From contig CAJOIF010000020.1 of the NCBI GenBank assembly GCA_905234765.1, positions 58,876 through 122,875 of the forward strand: a DNA stretch of 64,000 nucleotides, written 5' to 3'. Positions within the stretch are counted from its first letter, which is position 1. Each line of letters opens with the position of its first letter. A model generated the notes under the pieces. It saw only the letters and a list, made by a program, of their open reading frames with translations. It was not told the DNA's origin and made no database searches. This stretch comes from an uncultured Bacteroidales bacterium. GTDB taxonomy: Bacteria; Bacteroidota; Bacteroidia; Bacteroidales; F082. The translations under genes and the position numbers were made by a program. Shown piece by piece: positions 18,620 through 26,174 of this stretch.

Positions 18620-20068
18620 TCAAAAGTAATAACCGATAGTGAAACTACCCGCATGGACATGCGCTTTGGGCAGGCCTTCGTCGCCGATGAAGAAGGGATT
18701 GAGTTGATAGCGTTGACCACCCGAAATCTTCACCTTGCCAAATCGGAAGCCGACAGCCCAGTTGATGCCATATTGATTGGAATCTATGCTCAGCCCAGGT
18801 TTCCCAGAGAATTCAGCTGTCAGGACACGACCATAAAAGCCACCCATTTCCAAAAAGATATCCACTCCCGTGGTTCCTCCTATATTCACAAGAAGATTGG
18901 CAGGGACCATAATCGACTGCTGCTGATACGGCATAAAGGCATTGAACGGGGCGCTAACAACCGGATATTTCGCCCTAAGCAGCTCATATTGTGCACCCGT
19001 TTCCAAAGCAAAATGCTTACTGAGATTTACCTGCGCCATAAGACCGGCATTGACACCATAGCGGCTCTTGCCATCGAAACCTGCCTCGGGGAAGGCGATG
19101 TTCCCATTGACCAACGACACCGTAGGCATAATTTCAAACGTCTTTTTCTTGCCACTATGAATAGGAGATACTTTCCCCGAAGGGGCAAAGTCCTCATCGG
19201 TGGCGCAACGCATGGTGACATTTGCCATATAATCGGTAACCTTGTCAAGCCCTTTGTAGTCAATGAGTTCAGGGTCGTCTTCGGGTTTGTGGTAAGGCGA
19301 CTTCAGTCCTGTGGTGACAGCCAAGGTGGCCACGCCTTTCTCTGCAAAGCCCTGGGTATCGGTGGCAGTCAAGATGGAGGTCTCGAAATTCTTGGGCTTA
19401 ATATCGATATTCATCTTTTCGGCCTCTTCGCGCAGCATGCGTTTACCGTCCTTGATGGTAGCCACACCTTCGAAACGCAAGGTCTTGCCTTTTTCGAGCC
19501 AGCCCACCATGTCGATGCTCATCATCAGCTTGATTTTCGACAAATCCAGTTTCTTCGAAAGGTAATTCGATCCCCAAAGTCCTATTTCTTCGGCATCGAA
19601 CGCAGCAACGATGATGCTGCGCTTCAGCTGGCTTTGTTGACTCTTGAGGATGCGCGCCATTTCGATGATGGTGGCCGTACCCGAAGCGTTGTCATCGGCA
19701 CCATTGTAAACCTTGCCATCCTTGACACCAAGATGGTCATAGTGCGCACCGATGATGATGTACTCGTCTTTTAAGATAGGGTCGTTTCCAGGGATGACGC
19801 CAATCACGTTCTTGTAAGTATTACCGCTCCTTTCAAAAGGTTGGTACCAACCTTCTTCAAAATAGGGTTGGATGCCGATTTCTTCGAACTGACTGATAAT
19901 GTAGGCCGCGGCCTTGGCTGCATCTTCGCTGCCTGCCTTGCGTCCGCGCAAGGAGTCGCCCGCCAACGTATATACATGACGCGTCAGGCGTTCCTGCTGG
20001 GTTTGGGCAAAAGTGACACCACTGACTATCAGCAGCAAACAAGCTATGATTATTTTGTTGGTTTTCAT
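18620..20068 (-). CDS. M28 zinc aminopeptidase fused to an outer-membrane barrel
   Basis: 482 residues with signal peptide MKTNKIIIACLLLIVSGVTF ending at AQ. Residues 25-310 form an M28 peptidase. Zinc ligands and catalytic residues are visible: H109 and D111 (GAHYDHLG), D125 (GADDNASG), catalytic E160 and ligand E161 (DAEEIGL), D186 (SIDMVG) and H260 (YHKPEDD). From about residue 310 the sequence turns into beta-strands (VSLVNGNIAF, RYGVNAGLMAQVNL, FALETGAQYEL) and ends in FTIGYYF, with the terminal aromatic residue of outer-membrane barrels. The peptidase would then be tethered to the outer membrane by its own small barrel. This fusion is unusual; single-domain M28 enzymes are about 300-550 residues. 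Confidence 0.88.
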   Translation of the reverse strand: MKTNKIIIACLLLIVSGVTFAQTQQERLTRHVYTLAGDSLRGRKAGSEDAAKAAAYIISQFEEIGIQPYFEEGWYQPFERSGNTYKNVIGVIPGNDPILKDEYIIIGAHYDHLGVKDGKVYNGADDNASGTATIIEMARILKSQQSQLKRSIIVAAFDAEEIGLWGSNYLSKKLDLSKIKLMMSIDMVGWLEKGKTLRFEGVATIKDGKRMLREEAEKMNIDIKPKNFETSILTATDTQGFAEKGVATLAVTTGLKSPYHKPEDDPELIDYKGLDKVTDYMANVTMRCATDEDFAPSGKVSPIHSGKKKTFEIMPTVSLVNGNIAFPEAGFDGKSRYGVNAGLMAQVNLSKHFALETGAQYELLRAKYPVVSAPFNAFMPYQQQSIMVPANLLVNIGGTTGVDIFLEMGGFYGRVLTAEFSGKPGLSIDSNQYGINWAVGFRFGKVKISGGQRYQLNPFFIGDEGLPKAHVHAGSFTIGYYF

Positions 20069-20094
20069 TGTATTAGGTATTTGTTGTTTATTAA

Positions 20095-20226
20095 GTTTCC
20101 CGCTTCGCGGGAATGGAGGTCATGTGTTAGTTATTAAGCGGCGGCTGGTGACATTTACAATGCGTAAGCGCTACTTGCCGCCGCATTAAACTCTAACCTG
20201 TCCTCCATTCCCGCAGGGAATCTCCT
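20095..20226. repeat. Nested 130-nt palindromic repeat, copy 1
   Basis: Outer arms GGGAATGGAGG (20109-20119) and CCTCCATTCCC (20202-20212), inner arms GCGGCGGC and GCCGCCGC, and an innermost TTAC/GTAA pairing. Small hairpins (CCCGCTTCGCGGG and CCCGCAGGG) cap the two ends. The right end reaches the stop codon of the GntR gene. Sister copies are at 23112-23245 and 38917-39048. Confidence 0.85.
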
Positions 20227-20563
20227 ACATCTTTATCTCATCCAGTCCAATGCCCAAAAGCTTCATTTTTTTTATCACTTCAGGCAGTTCCTTTTCAAGA
20301 AACTCCTCACGCATTTGCTTGAGGACGATGTCCTTAGCCTCGGCGGAGATGAAATAGCCGATGCCGCGTTTGTTGTAGATGATGCCCGCCGCCGTCATGG
20401 TCTCGTAGGAGCGCATGATAGTGTTGGGATTCACCCCAAGTTGGATGCCGTAGTCGCGCACCGAGAGGATGCGGTCGTCGGCCTTCAGCTCGCCGCGCAG
20501 GATTTGCTCATATAGCTGCGAGCAAATCTGCAAGTATATGGGTTTGTGTGCATTGAATTCCAT
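20225..20563 (-). CDS. GntR-family regulator, YtrA type
   Basis: 112 residues. An N-terminal winged helix of GntR type is visible (YLQICSQLYEQILRGELKAD, then RILSVRDYGIQLGVNPNTIM and a wing at NKRGIGYFIS), followed by only about 35 residues of helix. This short architecture is the YtrA subfamily, which usually controls an adjacent ABC transporter operon. It is the last gene of a four-gene minus-strand unit (ATPase, two membrane proteins, regulator) with intergenic gaps of 2-14 bases. Autoregulation of the promoter at about 23045-23074 is therefore likely. Its stop codon abuts a palindromic repeat. Confidence 0.9.
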   Translation of the reverse strand: MEFNAHKPIYLQICSQLYEQILRGELKADDRILSVRDYGIQLGVNPNTIMRSYETMTAAGIIYNKRGIGYFISAEAKDIVLKQMREEFLEKELPEVIKKMKLLGIGLDEIKM

Positions 20564-20566
20564 GGC

Positions 20567-21403
20567 TTAGTATTTTTGCGTTTTGATTTTACGATAAGTG
20601 AAATAGAGCAATAGACCTGCAATAACGATGCTGAGTACAATACCCCAAATCATGCTAGTACGGAATGTTTGGACAAATTGCATCTCGCTAAACGTCTCAA
20701 TACCTTTCATGGCATTCTTGAACCACTCGCTTCTCATGAATGTCAAAGCGAGCAAAGAAGACAGCACATAACTGATACCCAACACGCAGGCGAAAGTTCT
20801 TCCTGCCTTGTGCTTCTTGAAAATCATGTTACCAAGCATAAAGACTGCCGACCATTGGATGGTTTTGAGAATGATTTGAGCACGCATAATGCCAATGGGC
20901 AATACGGTATCAAACGGGACCCGAACATCACCCATTTGAACCATGCCTTCATCATTATTGGCCATACCATAGATTTCCTTAAGGGAATACAAGTGTATCG
21001 GCTCCTCGAAACCGCCAAAGGGGAAAAGCGACAGCAGTGCGTCAATCAGATAGCCACCAAAGAAGACGACAATGGGTGTCACAAAGGTGCAGTAGATGAA
21101 CATGCTGACAAACTTCTCCAAAGTGGAGGCCGGCAGCATAGCGTAACCCACACCTTCGCGCGATAGGTTAGCTTTACCATAGACTTTGGAAGGTACTACC
21201 ATCATGGCAACGATGACCGTAGCAGCAATGATGCTAAAACGGCTCATCCCAGCTACAGAAGTGCCAAACAACAAATTGAAAATCCACAATATGGCGGTCA
21301 TACAGCATAGCGCTATGATTGTGGTGCCGAAGTTGCGAAGATACATTTTGCCGTCTTTCAGCAAGAGGTTCTTGAAACGATTGAAACTGAATGTATTATT
21401 CAT
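20567..21403 (-). CDS. ABC-2-type membrane protein of the GntR-linked operon
   Basis: 278 residues with about six hydrophobic segments (TTIIALCCMTAILWIFNLLF, IIAATVIVAMMVV, FIYCTFVTPIVVFFGGYLI, SAVFMLGNMIF, FACVLGISYVLSSLLAL, SMIWGIVLSIVIAGLLLYF). It is a paralog of the next gene upstream; both share the N-terminal FKRF/FNRFKNLL-DWKRYFRNFG-type start, a PSKVYGKANLSREGVGYAML-like motif and the end YRKIKTQKY. The pair presumably forms the membrane part of the ABC transporter whose ATPase is encoded at 22176. Substrate unknown; YtrA-linked transporters are often induced by envelope-active compounds. Confidence 0.8.
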   Translation of the reverse strand: MNNTFSFNRFKNLLLKDGKMYLRNFGTTIIALCCMTAILWIFNLLFGTSVAGMSRFSIIAATVIVAMMVVPSKVYGKANLSREGVGYAMLPASTLEKFVSMFIYCTFVTPIVVFFGGYLIDALLSLFPFGGFEEPIHLYSLKEIYGMANNDEGMVQMGDVRVPFDTVLPIGIMRAQIILKTIQWSAVFMLGNMIFKKHKAGRTFACVLGISYVLSSLLALTFMRSEWFKNAMKGIETFSEMQFVQTFRTSMIWGIVLSIVIAGLLLYFTYRKIKTQKY

Positions 21404-21405
21404 AG

Positions 21406-22161
21406 TTAGTATTTTTGTATTTTGATTTTACGGTAAGTTAACACATAGAACACGATGGCAACGGCCATCTGGATGGCACTGTAAAGCCAAGGGAGGAAAC
21501 GTACACCGACTTGGTAACTAGTGTCAGTAACCCACATGCCGAAGGCATTCCAAAATTGGAATAATTGCAGAATCATGGCAAGCGTAAAGACGATCAGCAT
21601 AACCCAAGCGAAAGTCTTTCCAGTCTTGAGGTGCTTGAAAACCATATTGCCAAACATGAAGATGGACGACACGGACCATGCGGCAGTGACCAACGAGACA
21701 ACCAACATTACAAAGTCGCCAAAGTTGATATTTCTAAGGAAATCCTCATACATTGCGAATTCCTTAAACCCGCCGAAAGGCAACAGGGTCAGGAGACTAT
21801 CGACTAGCCAACTGCCAAATAATGTCACAATAGGCGTGATAATCGAGCAATAGAGGAGCATGCTGAAAAACTTCTCCAAACCTGTGGCGGGCATCATGGC
21901 AAAACCCACACCCTCGCGCGGCAAGTTGACTTTGCCATAGATGCGCGACGGAGCTAACATGAGGGTTATGGCAACAAGGACGAAGATAATGCACTCGCGA
22001 ACCTCAACAGGCAATTCAAAACCAAAGACCAGACTCGACACCCAGAATATGATGGGGACACTGATCCATACGATGAGCGTGATGCCGAAGTTACGGAAAT
22101 ATCGTTTCCAGTCGTAGGCCACCAGCAGACCGAATCGTTTGAAATCAAATGAGTTATTCAT
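21406..22161 (-). CDS. ABC-2-type membrane protein, paralog of the downstream gene
   Basis: 251 residues with about six transmembrane segments (ITLIVWISVPIIFWVSSLVF, CIIFVLVAITLML, MLLYCSIITPIVTLFGSWLV, FVMLVVSLVTAAWSV, FAWVMLIVFTLAMILQLF, IQMAVAIVFYVLTYRKI). It keeps the cytoplasmic-loop motif PSRIYGKVNLPREGVGFAM seen in its paralog. It starts 14 bases after the ATPase gene and ends 2 bases before the paralog, so the two are translated from one message. The shared C-terminus (YRKIKIQKY) suggests that they arose by duplication and act as a heterodimer. Confidence 0.8.
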   Translation of the reverse strand: MNNSFDFKRFGLLVAYDWKRYFRNFGITLIVWISVPIIFWVSSLVFGFELPVEVRECIIFVLVAITLMLAPSRIYGKVNLPREGVGFAMMPATGLEKFFSMLLYCSIITPIVTLFGSWLVDSLLTLLPFGGFKEFAMYEDFLRNINFGDFVMLVVSLVTAAWSVSSIFMFGNMVFKHLKTGKTFAWVMLIVFTLAMILQLFQFWNAFGMWVTDTSYQVGVRFLPWLYSAIQMAVAIVFYVLTYRKIKIQKY

Positions 22162-22175
22162 AATCTAACCCTTTC

Positions 22176-23000
22176 TCAAACGAACAATTGTTTGATGGTT
22201 TCCTTGTTTTTCATCACAGTGTTAAACAGCACCTCGATGCTGACCTTGCTATCGAGGCCTTCCGTGTTGCGCATAACATTGACGTAACCGCCGGGAATCA
22301 TCTCGCTGTAAAGCGCGGTATCGTCCTTCTCTATGCCATAGTCGAAGTAGAGCTTGTCGGTGATTTCGCGGAACGAAGCCTTCAGCAGCACCTCGTCATG
22401 GTCGAGGATGATGATGGGGTCGATGAGGTTTTCCACATCCTTCACTTGGTGGGTGGAGATGATGATGGTCCGGTTGTCATTGGCGTGCTTGGCAATCACC
22501 TGACGGAAAAGGGTCTTCGAGGGAATATCGAGGCCATTGGTAGGCTCGTCGAGGAGCAGATAGTCCGTGTTGAGAGACAAAGCCGTGGAAATGAGGCACT
22601 TCTTTTGCTGGCCGAACGACATCTCGCCGTACTTGCGCTCGGGATCAACCTCCATCTCCTGGCAGAGTTGCAAGAAAAGGTTTTCGTCGTAGTTAGGATA
22701 AAACACGCCCAACTCGCGCACATTATTAATAGCAGTGTCTTCCGGAATGGCGAAGTCCTCGGAAATGAAGAAAATCTTCTGCAAAGTTTCCGGCCAGCGG
22801 TTGAAGGCGGCGATGCCATCCACTTCACAGCTACCTGCGGTCGGCTTTTGCAGACCGCTGATGAGTTTCAGCAGGGAGGTCTTCCCCACTCCGTTTTCGC
22901 CCAGCAGTCCGTAAATGTTACCCTTCTCGAAGCTGAGGCTGATGTTTCTGAAGACTGGTTGCGTTTTGTAACCGAAGTCTAAGTTCTTGATTTCAATCAT
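22176..23000 (-). CDS. ABC transporter ATP-binding protein
   Basis: 274 residues. The start at 23000 (MIEIKNLDFGYKTQ) is chosen because upstream in-frame residues look like random sequence and cover the promoter. Walker A is GLLGENGVGKTSLLK, the signature is YGEMSFGQQKKCLIS, Walker B is YLLLDEPTNGLD, and the H-loop is IISTHQ. It energises transport by the two membrane proteins downstream. A promoter with TTGACA and TACTTTTG lies 45-74 bases upstream. YtrB-like family; the cargo is not known. Confidence 0.92.
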   Translation of the reverse strand: MIEIKNLDFGYKTQPVFRNISLSFEKGNIYGLLGENGVGKTSLLKLISGLQKPTAGSCEVDGIAAFNRWPETLQKIFFISEDFAIPEDTAINNVRELGVFYPNYDENLFLQLCQEMEVDPERKYGEMSFGQQKKCLISTALSLNTDYLLLDEPTNGLDIPSKTLFRQVIAKHANDNRTIIISTHQVKDVENLIDPIIILDHDEVLLKASFREITDKLYFDYGIEKDDTALYSEMIPGGYVNVMRNTEGLDSKVSIEVLFNTVMKNKETIKQLFV

Positions 23001-23044
23001 GTTGATGTATTTTTGTGTTAGTGTATTAGTTAAATAGAACACTG

Positions 23045-23074
23045 CAAAAGTACAACAATTTTCATTACTGTCAA
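23045..23074 (-). promoter_or_regulatory. Bacteroidetes promoter of the ABC operon
   Basis: On the minus strand TTGACA (23069-23074) lies 16 bases before TACTTTTG (23045-23052), which matches the Bacteroidetes -33 TTG and -7 TAnnTTTG pattern. It is placed about 45 bases before the ATPase start. The GntR regulator is the expected controller. Confidence 0.6.
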
Positions 23075-23111
23075 GAAAAAAGTGAGATTTTTTTGAAAAA
23101 AGTTGAAAAAA

Positions 23112-23245
23112 GTTTCCCGCTTCGCGGGAATGGAGACAACTGGACGTTAAAAGCGGCGGCTGGTAAAGCTTACGATCCGTAAACGCCACAGGCCGCCGCT
23201 TGATAGCCAACAAAAAGGCCTCCATTCCCCGAAGGGGAAACTCCT
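23112..23245. repeat. Nested 130-nt palindromic repeat, copy 2
   Basis: Outer arms GGGAATGGAG and CCTCCATTCCCC, inner arms AAGCGGCGGC and GCCGCCGCTT, and an innermost TTACG/CGTAA stem. It carries the same end caps as copy 1 (CCCGCTTCGCGGG; CCCCGAAGGGG). One end overlaps the stop codon of the radical SAM gene, as copy 1 does with the GntR gene. Confidence 0.85.
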
Positions 23246-24296
23246 ATCCCTTCAACTTCCTATAATGACAAACCAAAATCCCCTCTTGGTCTTTTTGGTG
23301 CAAATGCATCGCCCCTCCCAAGCAATTCCTAAACACCTTGCAGTCAGCGCATTGACCTGTTTTCATCCATTGGCGGTCGCGAAAAGGCTGGAAACGGTTT
23401 TCCCAAACGTCAAGGAAGTCGTCTTGATATATATTACCTTGCGCAAAGCGTCGGTCGATGTTGGGACAGGCGGAAATGGAGCCGTCAATGAGGATGGAGC
23501 CGACGGTGATGCCTGCACGGCAGAAATAGAACCAGTCGCGGACCTTGCGCTCGTAGGGACCTACATATGCCTCACAACTGAACTTACAGTCAATCCTCCC
23601 CTCTTCTCGGGTCGCGACGATGAAATCCATCAGCTGGCGGAATTGTTCATCGCTGAGTTGCAGGCTTTTTTCGGTGGCGGCGCGACCAATCGGGTCGATG
23701 GTGAACAAACGCCACGCCTTCACCTTGTGTTCGATGAGCAGTTGTTTCATGGCCTCCAACTCGCCAAAGTTCATCGGGCTGACGCAAGTCACGATGTCGT
23801 ATGTCGGGAGGCGTTTCTCGTTGGCAATCAAATCAATGGCACGTAGGGCATGGTCGAAGCTGCCTTGGCGCTTGCGGAAGGCATCATGCGTGTCGCGCAG
23901 CCCATCGAGGCTGATGGTGATGCTGCACATTCCCGCGTCCATCAGTTTTTTGTGCATGGCCTCGTCGTAGGCATAGCCGTTGCTGACGATGCCCCAGGGG
24001 AAGCCGTGCTGCCGCAGTTGTCGCCCACAATCGGGCAAGTCGGGACGCACCAAAGGCTCGCCGCCCGTGATGACCACCAACACCGAATTGCGCTTAAACT
24101 TGGTTTCCAAAGGTTTAATCGCGTTCAGAAAGTCCTCGAAAGGCATGTCCTTGTAGCGCGACGAGGCCAAGCAGTCCGAGCCGCAGTGCTGACAATTGAG
24201 GTTGCAGCGTTGCGTACACTCCCAAAAAAGGTAGTTCAACTCGTGGAGTTGGGTTTCCTTTCTGCGGAAATAATTATGGAAGGCTTGGAGCATCAT
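23244..24296 (-). CDS. Radical SAM/SPASM enzyme of a rSAM-lipoprotein system
   Basis: 350 residues. The [4Fe-4S] motif C31-x3-C35-x2-C38 (CNLNCQHC) is followed by the SAM-binding VITGGEPL and a barrel with SITISLDGL. The C-terminal part holds SPASM-type cysteines (SACPNIDRR, CADCKVFRNC). It matches the Bacteroidetes enzyme family named for pairing with small lipoproteins (rSAM/lipoprotein system). Three genes for such lipoproteins lie directly upstream in the same orientation, the nearest overlapping this start by 23 bases. The likely role is post-translational modification of these short envelope peptides. The chemistry and target residue are unknown. Confidence 0.88.
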   Translation of the reverse strand: MMLQAFHNYFRRKETQLHELNYLFWECTQRCNLNCQHCGSDCLASSRYKDMPFEDFLNAIKPLETKFKRNSVLVVITGGEPLVRPDLPDCGRQLRQHGFPWGIVSNGYAYDEAMHKKLMDAGMCSITISLDGLRDTHDAFRKRQGSFDHALRAIDLIANEKRLPTYDIVTCVSPMNFGELEAMKQLLIEHKVKAWRLFTIDPIGRAATEKSLQLSDEQFRQLMDFIVATREEGRIDCKFSCEAYVGPYERKVRDWFYFCRAGITVGSILIDGSISACPNIDRRFAQGNIYQDDFLDVWENRFQPFRDRQWMKTGQCADCKVFRNCLGGAMHLHQKDQEGILVCHYRKLKG

Positions 24297-24453
24297 TACT
24301 CACTTCTTGAGTTTCCTGATCCAAAACTTGACTCCAATTCATATCATCTGGTGCCCCATATTTTTTACAACTCGCAAACATCATCGCTAAGATAGTAATG
24401 CCAGAAAACATCGCCACGCGGCGAAACCATTTATATAAAGAGTGCTTTTTCAT
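24274..24453 (-). CDS. 59-residue lipoprotein, putative radical SAM substrate
   Basis: A short gene overlapping the radical SAM start by 23 bases. It begins MKKHSLYKWFRRVAMFSGIT, has a lipobox ending FASC at residue 29, then KKYGAPDD. Like the two lipoproteins upstream it has a basic YKWFR start and a Y-G-x-P motif just after the lipidated Cys. The tail is about 30 polar residues. Gene position, overlap and motif make it a likely partner of the enzyme. It falls below common length cut-offs and would be missed by many gene finders. Confidence 0.75.
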   Translation of the reverse strand: MKKHSLYKWFRRVAMFSGITILAMMFASCKKYGAPDDMNWSQVLDQETQEVSNDAPSLP

Positions 24454-24465
24454 CGCATGAAGATT

Positions 24466-24861
24466 TTATTGGATAGTTACCAATTTGATTTTCAATCCTG
24501 TAAGGTCTGAATCGGAATAGACCAAAGTGTCAAAAGGCTGATAATGCTCTTCTTCATCCTCAACTTCAATGGTCAACTGGGAAATCCTATGGATGTTGCC
24601 CCACTGCCGCATTTCAAAATATCCGTTTTCATCCGAGTCTCCAAAGTCGTGACAACCCGACCAGCCATCGGCATGAAACACATGCAAGCGGATGCCTTGC
24701 AAAGGTTGTCCATTGGCTTTATCGGTCACATAACCGCTAATGCGGATTTCAATAGTATCCTCAATATCACGAGGCGTTCCATAGCAAGCCTGCATGATGA
24801 ACATCACCGTCGTGAGTGCCGAAGCTTTCATCAGCCCCCTTAGCCATTTGTAGATTTTCAT
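24466..24861 (-). CDS. Lipoprotein of the radical SAM system, carboxypeptidase-regulatory-like fold
   Basis: 131 residues, start at 24861 (MKIYKWLRGLMKASAL). The lipobox MQAC is at about residue 26, followed directly by YGTP. The rest reads as a small beta-sandwich (ISGYVTDKANGQPLQGIRL, GYFEMRQWGNI), similar to carboxypeptidase-regulatory-like or transthyretin folds that hang on the outer surface. Its first 30 residues are nearly the same as those of the next gene, including ALTTVMFIMQACYG, which points to a recent duplication. It lies 12 bases upstream of the 59-residue gene. Confidence 0.82.
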   Translation of the reverse strand: MKIYKWLRGLMKASALTTVMFIMQACYGTPRDIEDTIEIRISGYVTDKANGQPLQGIRLHVFHADGWSGCHDFGDSDENGYFEMRQWGNIHRISQLTIEVEDEEEHYQPFDTLVYSDSDLTGLKIKLVTIQ

Positions 24862-24987
24862 AGCGTCAGTTGTGTGTGTTTGTTGCCGCAAAAGTAACAA
24901 GAAAAACAAACGAAAAAAAGCTTTTCGAAGGCATTACAAACTTTTTTGGAATGTCATTGCTGATTATCAGCGTCTTACAAATCCAAA

Positions 24988-25176
24988 TTACAAACTATTT
25001 TGAATTGCCAAAGTATCGTTGACGGGCAGTTCCACTTCCTCTTCACCAATGAGTTCGGTTTCATCGGACATCTCAGGCGGCATGTTCGGCGAGCCATAGC
25101 AAGCCTGCATGATGAACATCACCGTGGTTAAAGCCGAAGCTTTCAAAAACCATCTAAAAATCTTGTATGCTTTCAT
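24988..25176 (-). CDS. 62-residue lipoprotein, putative radical SAM substrate
   Basis: Starts MKAYKIFRWFLKASALTTVM, lipobox MQAC at about residue 26, followed directly by YGSP and an acidic tail (EMSDETELIGEEEVELP). The leader almost matches that of the lipoprotein at 24466, yet the mature part is only about 37 residues and has no folded domain. It begins 13 bases after the end of a membrane protein gene, so the lipoprotein and radical SAM genes may be read from the same transcript as the genes upstream. Confidence 0.8.
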   Translation of the reverse strand: MKAYKIFRWFLKASALTTVMFIMQACYGSPNMPPEMSDETELIGEEEVELPVNDTLAIQNSL

Positions 25177-25189
25177 AACCCAAACATCA

Positions 25190-25879
25190 TTATTTTTTGA
25201 TACTCAACAACACGCCAAGAACGACACCGAGGAAGGCCGCAAAAAGCACCTGAAGCGTAGGCGGCAACAAGAATGTAATGGTGTGCATCGGATACCAAAA
25301 CAGCGGAATAGTCTTGGCAAAAACAAAGCCATACTGGATGTCCCAGTTGATTTTCTTCGACAGTGTTTCCCTGATTTTCAGCGGATTACTAAAAAAGCCT
25401 TTCAGTGTTCCACCCGTCTCGGCAATGTGGATGTCCGTAATCTTATGGAAAGTCATAAAGACGGGGGCAAACAAGGTGTTCATCAGCACACTAACGCACA
25501 ATGCAACAAAGGCTTTGCCCCAACTCAAGTCGCCTGCGAACCATTCGGCGGCTTTGCCGTTGAGATGGAAACCTCCGTCGAGCAATTTCACCGTTCCCGT
25601 CTTGAAGATGGTCATAGCAGAGGCAATAACCACACCCAACACACCCCATACCAGCAACTTAGGCAAGAGTCCAAAGCCTTTCTTGATATACACGCCCTCG
25701 CGGATGCGCAGGGCCAACATCTCACCAAAAGTGCCGAGAAGGGCAAACTTGAAGAAACTCATCAGCAGTCCGTGGTTTGCAGTGGTCGTGTTGAACCAAT
25801 CCCAAGCATCTGGGATGAAGGCGAAGCCGCAAATCACGGCAGCCCATACAACAATTGTAATGAAATCAGGCTTTTTCAT
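25190..25879 (-). CDS. Integral membrane protein, Mpv17/PMP22-like
   Basis: 229 residues. The start at 25879 (MKKPDFITIVVWAAVICGFA) overlaps the previous gene by 14 bases. About four or five hydrophobic segments are seen, and the C-terminus (WYPMHTITFLLPPTLQVLFA, VVLGVLLSIKK) loosely resembles the Mpv17/PMP22 signature of W-x-NF-P followed by a final helix. Mpv17 proteins are small channels of poorly known role. The family call is tentative; it may simply be a conserved Bacteroidetes membrane protein. Likely translated from the acyl-CoA synthetase message. Confidence 0.6.
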   Translation of the reverse strand: MKKPDFITIVVWAAVICGFAFIPDAWDWFNTTTANHGLLMSFFKFALLGTFGEMLALRIREGVYIKKGFGLLPKLLVWGVLGVVIASAMTIFKTGTVKLLDGGFHLNGKAAEWFAGDLSWGKAFVALCVSVLMNTLFAPVFMTFHKITDIHIAETGGTLKGFFSNPLKIRETLSKKINWDIQYGFVFAKTIPLFWYPMHTITFLLPPTLQVLFAAFLGVVLGVLLSIKK

Positions 25880-26174
25880 CTCTTCTCTTATTTCTCTTAT
25901 CTTGTTCTTTGTTCTGCCAATATCGTCCCGCAAGGCACAACAGGCAGATTCCGCACAAAATGCCGCCGAGGACGAAGCCCGTCTGGTCTTCGCCCTTGGC
26001 GTAATAGAGGTAGATACCATATCCGAAAATGGCCAAATCCACGATGATGCTGAGGACATAGCCGATGATACGGCTCGTCTTGTCGGTCTTCTTCAACAGC
26101 AAGTTATCCAGCAGGAAGGTGACGACAATCAGGGCCGCGTAAACGAGATAATAGGTGGCTTTTTCTGTAATCAT
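25866..26174 (-). CDS. Small membrane protein of the acyl-CoA synthetase operon
   Basis: 102 residues with three predicted transmembrane helices (YYLVYAALIVVTFLLDNLLL, IGYVLSIIVDLAIFGYGIYL, GFVLGGILCGICLLCLAG) and a very basic C-terminus (KEQDKRNKRRDEK). The start overlaps the stop of the upstream synthetase gene as ATGA, implying coupled translation. No family recognised. Confidence 0.75.
   Translation of the reverse strand: MITEKATYYLVYAALIVVTFLLDNLLLKKTDKTSRIIGYVLSIIVDLAIFGYGIYLYYAKGEDQTGFVLGGILCGICLLCLAGRYWQNKEQDKRNKRRDEKA

Noticed and set aside
18551..19774. Long plus-strand open frame opposite the M28 peptidase
   Set aside because: It mirrors the codons of a well-supported gene on the other strand and has no domain sense.
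23001..23225. 75-residue N-terminal extension of the ABC ATPase
   Set aside because: It spans the promoter and the palindromic repeat and has no similarity to ABC proteins; the ATG at 23000 begins the conserved domain.
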